From: Fidelibacterota bacterium
GTDB taxonomy: Bacteria; Fidelibacterota; UBA2242; JAFGTP01
DNA: 9,332 bases
NCBI GenBank assembly: GCA_021735285.1
Contig: JAIPHI010000108.1
Coordinates: 1-9,332, forward strand
Direction of reading: 5' to 3'
Shown piece by piece: positions 1 to 5,640 of the stretch. Position 1 is the first letter of the stretch. The number at the start of each line of letters is the position of its first letter. The notes below the pieces were generated by a model. That model did no database searches. It saw nothing but the letters and a program-made list of their open reading frames with translations, and was not told the DNA's origin. The position numbers and the translations under genes are program-made.

Positions 1-734
1 TTGTAATTCAAACCATCGCTACCACCACCGATACCAGTTTCCATGATTAAAATATCAGCAATATGAACCAGATCAACTACAGTCTTGTCACCTTCGACTC
101 TATTGGGTTGATGGTGCCAGCGGACAACCTGGATCAACTCTTCCGGTAAATTCCAATTTTCCAATAATATGGCTCCGGCTTCCTCATGGCTAATCCCCAG
201 GATTCTTCTTTCCGCTATATCAAATGGTATTTGTTTCTCATAAGCAAGGTCCATTATTGGTTTGGGGTCTGTATCCAAAAAAGTGCTCATCGCCACTTTC
301 CCAATATCAATTAACAACCCGGCTGTAAAAGTTAACTTGGGAACTTTCATATTCAATTCCTCAGCAATTTTTTCAGAGCTGATTGCTACTCCAATAGAAT
401 GTTTCCAGAGGTCACCTTTTGAGAGATCATATCCACTCACCTTTCTATCAATAATTGGAGCCACTGCACTACTCAGCGTTAATTCGAATATTCTATCTAA
501 ACCTAGCATAATAATTGCCTGTTTAACACTGCTTATTTCTCTTTGAAAACCAAAATATGCGGAATTTGCCATCTTGAGAACATCAGCAGTTAGCCCCTGA
601 TCGTATTTTATTAATTCAGCCAGTTCCTTGAAATCCACATCCGGATCATTAACCAATTTCTGTACTTTGGCAATTGTAGGAGGAATCGAGGGAATCTTAT
701 CAATTTTTTGTATTATTTCTTCCCGTTTTCTCAT
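1..734 (-). CDS. HDOD domain protein, 3' end cut by window edge
   Basis: The frame opens at ATG 734-732 and stays open to base 1, giving 244 residues; the C-terminus lies outside the window. HDOD domains are non-catalytic relatives of HD phosphohydrolases, used as protein-interaction outputs in bacterial signalling. Residues 12-22 (DKIPSIPPTIA) and the MANSAYFG stretch at 55-62 are typical of the N-terminal half of HDOD. LWKHS (109-113), GISHEEAG (180-187) and the RWHH at 205-208 match the HD-like core. The usual GLLHDIGK reads GLLIDIGK here, with Ile142 replacing the histidine. The start codon overlaps the stop of the upstream cheD in an ATGA arrangement. A GGGAGG lies 10 bases upstream inside cheD, which points to translational coupling. 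No receiver domain is fused to it, unlike the HDOD protein encoded at 3271-4485. It is probably an output or scaffold protein of the same pathway; its partner is unknown. Confidence 0.9.
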   Translation of the reverse strand, partial: MRKREEIIQKIDKIPSIPPTIAKVQKLVNDPDVDFKELAELIKYDQGLTADVLKMANSAYFGFQREISSVKQAIIMLGLDRIFELTLSSAVAPIIDRKVSGYDLSKGDLWKHSIGVAISSEKIAEELNMKVPKLTFTAGLLIDIGKVAMSTFLDTDPKPIMDLAYEKQIPFDIAERRILGISHEEAGAILLENWNLPEELIQVVRWHHQPNRVEGDKTVVDLVHIADILIMETGIGGGSDGLNY

Positions 735-1207
735 ATCTCTTTTTCCTCCCTTTTAATTCTCACAGTAGTTCTTCCATCTACCAAATATAATGACATAGTC
801 CTTGAAACCGTGCCCCCCACATCTTCTCCATCTATTAGAATATCATTTTTCCACAACATTTTTCTAGCAACCACGTAGTTCCTTCTTCCAATCTTAAACA
901 TATCCTTTTTATCCAGTAGTTTAGAGCCCCCTGCTAACTTCGCGATCAAATTTTTTCTTCTGGCCCCTTTATTAAATAATTCGGTCAGCATCATTTCGAT
1001 ACCTTTATCCACAAACATCAAAGGTTTCTTTTTGGCTTTTTCCTTATTTTTTCTGCTAACCGGTAGCATGCTATGCAACAGTCCACCAATTCTTAATTCA
1101 CGATCATAGAGAGTAAGTCCGATACAGGATCCAAGAGAATAAGTAATCAACTGCTCCTCCGGATTTTCACTAATTTGCATATCTGATATACCAATAATTT
1201 TTTTCAA
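731..1207 (-). CDS. cheD: CheD, chemoreceptor glutamine deamidase (catalytic residues intact)
   Basis: CheD hydrolyses specific receptor glutamines to glutamate in the methylation helices, and in some bacteria also binds CheC. The protein has 158 residues, the usual CheD length. It shows the catalytic cysteine in SLGSC (Cys28), the histidine in GGLLHSMLP (His45) and a threonine six residues before the cysteine (Thr22). These match Thr21, Cys27 and His44 of Thermotoga maritima CheD as I recall them. The KLAGGSKLL segment and the VGGTVSR segment near the C-terminus are also typical. I start it at TTG 1207-1205, because GGAGG at 1215-1219 then sits 7 bases upstream. A TTG two codons earlier (1213) would be only 1 base from that Shine-Dalgarno sequence. 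The stop codon overlaps the downstream HDOD start. It is the second CheD in this operon and the one expected to be enzymatically active. Confidence 0.93.
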   Translation of the reverse strand: MKKIIGISDMQISENPEEQLITYSLGSCIGLTLYDRELRIGGLLHSMLPVSRKNKEKAKKKPLMFVDKGIEMMLTELFNKGARRKNLIAKLAGGSKLLDKKDMFKIGRRNYVVARKMLWKNDILIDGEDVGGTVSRTMSLYLVDGRTTVRIKREEKEI

Positions 1208-1214
1208 ACTCAAA

Positions 1215-1219
1215 CCTCC
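1215..1219 (-). promoter_or_regulatory. Shine-Dalgarno GGAGG that decides the cheD start
   Basis: GGAGG on the minus strand lies exactly 7 bases before TTG 1207-1205 and 1 base before the alternative TTG at 1213. The spacing therefore favours the internal start and a 158-residue protein. Confidence 0.65.
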
Positions 1220-1240
1220 AATTATACCAGTATTATGATC

Positions 1241-1627
1241 TTATTTATGTGCCCAGCGTTCTAACTTATTAAAAGCCCGATCAGCAGCTTCTAGAATTAA
1301 TTCCGGATCAATCGGTTTTTTAAAATAATCATCAAATCCGGCTTCTCTAACTTCAGATAATTCGAAAAGCGAAGAGTGTCCGGTAACAGCGTGGATCACA
1401 GCCACACTATTGGTTTCTCGAATCTTTCGGCACAGCTGTGTACCATCCATTTCCGGCATTTTTAAATCAAAAAACATGACTTGAATACGTTGTTTATTAA
1501 TAGTTTTTAGCGCTTTTAGCGGGTTTTTCTCTGTAAAAACTTTATATGGAGTTGTCTCAAATATATCCTGGTACAACTCTAAGATTGCATCTTCATCATC
1601 TACAAATATGATTTTTTCTGTCTGCAT
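1241..1627 (-). CDS. Single-domain response regulator (CheY-like receiver)
   Basis: This is a stand-alone receiver of 128 residues with no output domain. The acidic pocket is Asp10-Asp11, the phospho-acceptor is Asp54 in FFDLKMPEMDG, the switch threonine is Thr82 and the conserved lysine is Lys104 in FKKP. A tyrosine at 101 sits three residues before that lysine, where CheY has its rotating Tyr106, so all CheY switch residues are present. The start ATG has AAGGA 6 bases upstream. It lies 12 bases after cheR and about 33 bases before cheD, so it is probably cotranscribed with both. It may act as the mobile output (CheY role), as a phosphate sink, or as an adaptation modulator acting on CheR or CheD. 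The sequence alone does not separate these. I do not assign cheY because no motor or CheA context is visible. Confidence 0.92.
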   Translation of the reverse strand: MQTEKIIFVDDEDAILELYQDIFETTPYKVFTEKNPLKALKTINKQRIQVMFFDLKMPEMDGTQLCRKIRETNSVAVIHAVTGHSSLFELSEVREAGFDDYFKKPIDPELILEAADRAFNKLERWAHK

Positions 1628-1639
1628 AAATAATCCTTT

Positions 1640-2449
1640 TTAATATCTTTTTTTATAATAAATAGAGGGCCTAACCACTTCAAAGTTACGGTTTATGCCT
1701 GTGATACTCTCCGAATGACCGGTAATTAAATACCCGCCTGGTTTTAGTAAACGGTAGAGTTCCTTTAATAAGCGAGAGCGATGATATTGATCAAAATAGA
1801 TCATCACATTGCGGCAAAATATAATATCCATTTTGCTTTTTATAGGAAAAGGAATTTCTGACAAATTTAGTCGTCTGAAAAGAATAAGCCGTTTTAATTT
1901 ATTGCTGGCTCGATATTTCTTTAAGGAGCCATTATTTTCTTCTATAAAATATTTTTTAAGCAATTTTTTATCAATCTTATTCATTTTTTTCTCTACATAC
2001 AAACCATTCATAGCATTTGCCAATACTGCCGTAGAGATATCGGTTCCTAATATCTTAAAATCGATGGATTCTCCATTCAGAGCCTCCAGAAGCGTCATCG
2101 CCATGCTATAAGGTTCCTCGCCGGAAGAACAAGCCGCACTCCAGAAGCGAAACTTCTTTTGCCCTTGCTGGATTCCTTTTCTAAACTGATCTGCCAAAAA
2201 ATCAAAATGCTCGGATTCACGAAAAAAATGAGTTACATTAGTCGAGATCACATCCAGAAATTTGACGAGCTCTTTTCCACTCTCATCCTGTTTTAAATAA
2301 TCAAAATATTCTTGATAATCATCTATATTTAATTTTCGCATTCTTTTACGAGTCCGGGAAGAAACGAGAGCCTCTTTCTTCTCTGATATATTGATACCAC
2401 TTTTATCATAGACTATCTTACGAATTTTGTTAAATAGTTTTTTATCCAA
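1640..2449 (-). CDS. cheR: CheR, chemoreceptor glutamate methyltransferase
   Basis: CheR transfers methyl groups from S-adenosylmethionine to receptor glutamates. At 269 residues it is a normal full-length two-domain CheR without TPR repeats. The N-terminal helical domain ends around residue 68. The STNVTHFFRE motif is at 69-78, the SAM-binding WSAACSSGEEP at 103-113, the acidic LGTDIS at 134-139, FCRNVMIYF at 211-219 and the LKPGGYLITGHSES segment at 235-248. The start is TTG: GAAAGG lies 8 bases upstream, and an in-frame TGA 15 bases upstream leaves no earlier ATG or GTG. It sits 30 bases after the divergent CheD-like gene and 12 bases before the receiver gene. No CheB is visible in the window to remove the methyl groups. 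Confidence 0.96.
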   Translation of the reverse strand: MDKKLFNKIRKIVYDKSGINISEKKEALVSSRTRKRMRKLNIDDYQEYFDYLKQDESGKELVKFLDVISTNVTHFFRESEHFDFLADQFRKGIQQGQKKFRFWSAACSSGEEPYSMAMTLLEALNGESIDFKILGTDISTAVLANAMNGLYVEKKMNKIDKKLLKKYFIEENNGSLKKYRASNKLKRLILFRRLNLSEIPFPIKSKMDIIFCRNVMIYFDQYHRSRLLKELYRLLKPGGYLITGHSESITGINRNFEVVRPSIYYKKRY

Positions 2450-2457
2450 ATTTACAA

Positions 2458-2463
2458 CCTTTC
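2458..2463 (-). promoter_or_regulatory. Shine-Dalgarno GAAAGG supporting the TTG start of cheR
   Basis: GAAAGG on the minus strand is 8 bases before TTG 2449-2447. The only nearby ATG (2466-2464) is in another frame and stops after a few codons, so this site supports the unusual TTG start. Confidence 0.6.
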
Positions 2464-2479
2464 ATAAAAATATCTAGAA

Positions 2480-3004
2480 TCAGTCCTGGGGTATATCTTT
2501 AACCCAATCAGTCTCTCTAATCCTATGTACTTTAACCACCAATAGTTGACCGGATTTAAGATCAAAAATCACTTTTCTCCCTATTTCTCCCCCCAGGTCT
2601 TCTGAAATAACTCGAATACCATGCTTTTTTAATACTTGGCGAGCAATAGATATATTTTTTTCTCCTATATTTTTATAAGATTTCTTGGATGAAGCCCCAC
2701 CAACTATCTGGGCTACCAAATCCTCGGGGTCGCTGCCCGCTTCTTTTAGTGTTTTTATCAAGGCAATAGTCGCCACATTCCCATATTTCGGCGTTGATTT
2801 TTCTGTATCTTTTATCTGTGGATACAAAAAATGGTTCATGCCTCCTTGTTTTAATTTTTTATCCCAAAGACAAACAGCCACACTATTACCTACAACAGTT
2901 CTAATGGCGATATTTTCTGAACTATAATAGATATAGCCAGGATGGAGATGATAAGCGGTTTCTGATAAGTATCGAGCTCTTTCATCCTTCCTTCTTTCAG
3001 TCAT
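2480..3004 (-). CDS. cheD: CheD-like protein with catalytic Cys replaced by Ser (probable non-deamidase)
   Basis: The 174-residue protein has the full CheD fold signature: LHPGYI at 20-25, VVGNSVAVCLWD at 37-48, QGGMNHFLYP at 53-62, IVGGASSKK near 100 and EDLGGEIGRKV near 135. The family's catalytic G-S-C reads G39-N40-S41; codons 40 and 41 are AAT and AGT, so the nucleophilic cysteine is a serine. The partner histidine (His58, in GGMNH) is kept, 17 residues after the serine as in active CheD. Cys45 is four residues on, in VAVCLWD, where active CheDs of this type often also have Cys, so it is unlikely to substitute. Known CheD proteins can have non-enzymatic roles through CheC binding; a binding or regulatory role is my inference. 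It is the first gene of the downstream operon, with AGGGA 11 bases before the ATG, and cheR follows after 30 bases. Confidence 0.9.
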   Translation of the reverse strand: MTERRKDERARYLSETAYHLHPGYIYYSSENIAIRTVVGNSVAVCLWDKKLKQGGMNHFLYPQIKDTEKSTPKYGNVATIALIKTLKEAGSDPEDLVAQIVGGASSKKSYKNIGEKNISIARQVLKKHGIRVISEDLGGEIGRKVIFDLKSGQLLVVKVHRIRETDWVKDIPQD

Positions 3005-3044
3005 AAAAATTCTTATCCCTGCGGTTTAGAACATTTTTAAATCT

Positions 3045-3073
3045 TTTATATCTAAACATAAACAACATAGTAA
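3045..3073 (-). promoter_or_regulatory. Candidate promoter of the cheD-cheR operon
   Basis: On the minus strand TATAAA (3050-3045) resembles a -10 box, with a weak TTACTA (3073-3068) 17 bases upstream. The predicted start would leave a leader of about 34 bases carrying the AGGGA of the first cheD. A promoter is expected here because a terminator closes the preceding block at 3178-3206. The region is very AT-rich and holds other weak matches, for example around 3081-3095, so the exact position is uncertain. Confidence 0.25.
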
Positions 3074-3080
3074 AAACTAT

Positions 3081-3095
3081 ATAATATAATATAAT
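3081..3095. repeat. Three exact tandem copies of ATAAT
   Basis: Bases 3081-3095 read ATAAT three times in a row, within an almost pure A/T stretch upstream of the cheD operon. This may be low-complexity promoter DNA or a slippage-prone tract; no function can be assigned. Confidence 0.6.
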
Positions 3096-3135
3096 GAATA
3101 ATACAAAAACAAAAATGGTTTATTTATAGTAAGGT

Positions 3136-3149
3136 TAATCTATTTAAAA
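3136..3149 (+). repeat. Left arm of a perfect 14-bp inverted repeat
   Basis: TAATCTATTTAAAA is the exact reverse complement of 3260-3273. The two arms enclose 110 bases containing the terminator hairpin. There is only one G/C pair in the arm. No flanking target-site duplication is visible. Confidence 0.55.
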
Positions 3150-3177
3150 AAGTGTTCTTAAAATACTATATTTGTTG

Positions 3178-3206
3178 AAAAAATTCCGATAAATAATCGG
3201 AATTTT
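3178..3206 (-). terminator. Rho-independent terminator after the receiver-HDOD gene
   Basis: A perfect 11-bp stem (3180-3190 with 3196-3206, core ATTCCGAT/ATCGGAAT) closes a 5-base loop. Read on the minus strand, the stem ends in six T residues (3183-3178), which is the form of an intrinsic terminator. It lies about 65 bases after the receiver-HDOD stop and separates the kinase block from the cheD-cheR block. On the plus strand the T-run after the stem is only four bases, so it is best assigned to the minus strand. Confidence 0.75.
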
Positions 3207-3259
3207 CAAAAATTACAAACCGACCTCTCTCTGCCATCTAAACTTAAATCAGCTTTAAA

Positions 3260-3273
3260 TTTTAAATAGATTA
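3260..3273 (-). repeat. Right arm of a perfect 14-bp inverted repeat
   Basis: TTTTAAATAGATTA is the reverse complement of 3136-3149. It includes the TAA stop codon of the receiver-HDOD gene (3273-3271), so the end of that protein falls at the edge of this repeat. Confidence 0.55.
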
Positions 3274-4485
3274 TCTATATTTTGTTTTTACTACTGCTTT
3301 TTTACATATCTCCTCCCATTTAAATAATTGGTTAGTTAATCCTAAGGATTCAAAGTAATCTTGCTTCAATAGTTTATTATCCTCTAATTTTTGATTCACC
3401 CTATTATTTTGGTGCTCTATCGCATTTGCGAAATGGACGATATTGACCGGGCTAATATCTTTTGCATTATATCTTTCGGGATAATGATGAAAAGCACAGG
3501 TTGAGATCAAGGGTGTAGGCAGACCCCATAAGCCTAAAAGATAAGCACCTATTTCTCCGTGATTGGCTCCTAAAATATGATTTTCAGCCTCTAATAGTGA
3601 TTTGCCTTCTTCAATAACCAAAGTTTTTATCTTTTGAAAATCTCTATAAAAATTGGCAGCAATTACCAGTTTTCCAATATCATGTAAAAGCCCCGCCGTC
3701 CAATAATTTCTGACCTGTTCAGTGCCCAGATTATTTTTTTCAGCTATTTTTTCAGAATATCTAGCAACCTTAAGGCTATGTTCCCATAAATCATCTATAT
3801 AGGTTTCATTGATATGGCCTCTTTTAAATTTATCAAATATTTTGACAGTCAATACCAATGACTTAAGAGTCTCCAAACCCAAATAAATACAAGCCTGCGT
3901 TGGATCTGTAATTTCCTCTTTTAAGCCAAAATAGGCTGAATTTATAAGCTGGAGAACTTTCGTACTCATACTAATATCTTTTGAAACAATTTTACCAATA
4001 TCCCTGATTGAAGAGTGTTCGTTGTTGACCTCATTCATAATTTCATAATACATAGAAGGCAAACTGGGCAAAGAGTTTAGCTGTGAAATAATTTTCCTTA
4101 CCCGAGATGATTCCATAATATTTTTAATTGCCAGACTTCTTTCCAAAGTATTGATAAGTGTATTTTTCTGGCATGGTTTAGGCAAATACTGATGTACCAG
4201 GTGCAAAGCTTTTAAATTCAAATTTTGGTCAGCAATACCACTCAATCCTACCCGCAGGACCATGGGATATTCTGCTTTAATTATTTTGAAAAGCTCAATT
4301 CCATCCATCTCTGGCATATAGATATCAGCAACAATAACATCTATTTTATTGTTTTGAATGATTTTTAGCGCTTTTTCCCCGCTTGTAATGAAAATCATCT
4401 CCCATTCTTCGCGCCGGGAATAGAGGAGACGTTTAATGCCATTGAGCACTCTTTTTTCATCATCAACAAATAAAATAGTATTCAT
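3271..4485 (-). CDS. Receiver-HDOD response regulator
   Basis: The protein has 404 residues from ATG 4485-4483. Residues 1-118 are a receiver: acidic pair Asp8-Asp9, phospho-acceptor Asp54 in VADIYMPEMDG, Ser82 at the switch position and Lys103 in YLPKPC. Residues about 132-345 form an HDOD domain, with LNSLPSLPS and INSAYFG in its N-terminal half. Its HD-like core is complete: LWEHS (His236), GLLHDIGK (His268-Asp269), ANHGEIGAYL (His309) and FHHYP (His333-His334). A roughly 60-residue tail has no recognised domain. An in-frame TTG at 4503 would add six residues; I prefer the ATG because receivers of this type begin about five residues before the VDD motif. Neither start has a clear Shine-Dalgarno sequence, so translation is probably coupled to the kinase gene ending at 4507. 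It is likely the phosphorylation-controlled output of the two kinases upstream; HDOD outputs act by protein contact, not DNA binding. Confidence 0.92.
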   Translation of the reverse strand: MNTILFVDDEKRVLNGIKRLLYSRREEWEMIFITSGEKALKIIQNNKIDVIVADIYMPEMDGIELFKIIKAEYPMVLRVGLSGIADQNLNLKALHLVHQYLPKPCQKNTLINTLERSLAIKNIMESSRVRKIISQLNSLPSLPSMYYEIMNEVNNEHSSIRDIGKIVSKDISMSTKVLQLINSAYFGLKEEITDPTQACIYLGLETLKSLVLTVKIFDKFKRGHINETYIDDLWEHSLKVARYSEKIAEKNNLGTEQVRNYWTAGLLHDIGKLVIAANFYRDFQKIKTLVIEEGKSLLEAENHILGANHGEIGAYLLGLWGLPTPLISTCAFHHYPERYNAKDISPVNIVHFANAIEHQNNRVNQKLEDNKLLKQDYFESLGLTNQLFKWEEICKKAVVKTKYR

Positions 4486-4506
4486 AGAAGATTCTATTAT
4501 CAAATA

Positions 4507-5640
4507 TTAACTATTTATTGCTTTCAACAAAATATTGAAAGTAGTTCCCTCATGCGGTTCACTTTCAACTTCAATATATCCATTATGTTTTTTCACCAGA
4601 GTATTAATAATAAATAGACCGAGACCGAATCCCCCATCCTCTTTTCTGGTTGTATATCTGGCTTTGAAAATCTTTTCAATAGTTTCCTGGTCCATGCCCT
4701 TACCATTATCAGTCACTGAAATTTGATAATATTGGCCCGCATCTTGATCACTCTCATGATTGTAACTAACTTTATCAAGTTTAACATCAATTTTACCATT
4801 ATCTTCGGAAATGGCTTCCTTGGCATTAATAAATAGATTTAACAGAATTTGTGTGATTTGCGTAGCATTAGCATCGACTTTAGCAGAAATATCCGGTATT
4901 TCAAGATTAAATTTGGTTGTTTTAGGAAATATAGGTTGGACTATACTAAATGATTCTTTGATAATATCCGTTAAATCGCAAATCCCCTTGGCATCGGTAT
5001 CAGGACGGGTCAGATCAAGAATTTGTAATGTCAATTGCGAGGCTCGATTCACAGCTTTTTTAATATTACTGATCTGTCTGTCAACAGGTTTATCATGTTC
5101 TATTCTTAGTTTAATAATGTCCGGATAGCCTCTAATTATCGATAAAATATTTTTTAAATCATGGATCACACCAGCCGCCAAAATTCCCACTATTTGCATT
5201 TTTTGGGACTGGATCAGCTGCTCCTCAAGTAATCCCTTCTTTTCAATCAAGTCATCCCTATACTTTTTTGTACGAAGCACACTATTTATTCTAGCGATCA
5301 GGTCTTCTTTTGAGACTGGCTTATTGATCAAGTCCGTAGCCCCCAGATTCAAAGCCTTTCTTTTTAGATCTTTATTCTTTAAACCAGTTAACATCACAAC
5401 TTCAATGCCCCGGGATTCGAGCTCATTTTTTATATAACCCAATAGTTCGAAACCATTCTTTTTGGGCATATTAATATCCAAAACTGCCACATCAATAGCC
5501 TTGTCAGCAAGCATTTTATAAGCTTGATCCGTGGTTTTTACAAAAAACATATTCCATACATCTTTTTTACCATATAACATTCTCTTTAAGCCGGAAAGCA
5601 ACTTTTCATCGTCATCTACAAATATTATATTCCCATTCAT
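4507..5640 (-). CDS. Receiver-histidine kinase (REC-HisKA-HATPase)
   Basis: The protein has 377 residues, is cytoplasmic and shows no membrane segments. Residues 1-120 are a receiver with Asp9-Asp10, phospho-acceptor Asp55 in VLDINMP, Thr85 and Lys107 in INKP. A short coiled segment (about 125-148) leads to the dimerisation helix with phospho-accepting His160 in GVIHDLKN. The ATPase domain has the N box around Asn272 (LFINAKEAI), DNGKGM at 311-316, an F box in KIFKARYTTR and the G2 loop GGFGLGL at 336-342, so all catalytic motifs are present. The start ATG shares its A with the TAA stop of the upstream kinase (TAATG), and AGGGA lies 6 bases upstream, inside that gene. Its receiver closely resembles that of the downstream receiver-HDOD protein. 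With the receiver in front, phosphorylation by another kinase could gate this kinase; direct partners are not shown. Confidence 0.94.
   Translation of the reverse strand: MNGNIIFVDDDEKLLSGLKRMLYGKKDVWNMFFVKTTDQAYKMLADKAIDVAVLDINMPKKNGFELLGYIKNELESRGIEVVMLTGLKNKDLKRKALNLGATDLINKPVSKEDLIARINSVLRTKKYRDDLIEKKGLLEEQLIQSQKMQIVGILAAGVIHDLKNILSIIRGYPDIIKLRIEHDKPVDRQISNIKKAVNRASQLTLQILDLTRPDTDAKGICDLTDIIKESFSIVQPIFPKTTKFNLEIPDISAKVDANATQITQILLNLFINAKEAISEDNGKIDVKLDKVSYNHESDQDAGQYYQISVTDNGKGMDQETIEKIFKARYTTRKEDGGFGLGLFIINTLVKKHNGYIEVESEPHEGTTFNILLKAINS

Noticed and set aside
262..546. Plus-strand open frame of 94 codons near the left edge.
   Set aside because: It is antisense to the HDOD gene, whose minus-strand translation shows clear family motifs.
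1..734. Classing the left-edge HDOD gene as a cyclic-di-GMP phosphodiesterase (HD-GYP).
   Set aside because: No GYP motif is present, the HD histidine is missing, and the N-terminal sequence is that of HDOD proteins.
1221..1236. Extended -10 motif TGGTATAAT within a near-palindrome between the receiver and cheD genes.
   Set aside because: No -35 partner is present, and the transcript would begin within or after the GGAGG ribosome site. Most likely AT-rich spacer; at best a weak hairpin.
3019..3045. Sigma-28-like match on the minus strand: TAAA, 15-base spacer, AGGGATAA upstream of the first cheD gene.
   Set aside because: The -10 half matches only the GATAA end of the consensus, and it coincides with the AGGGA Shine-Dalgarno sequence. 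Transcription would then start after the ribosome site.
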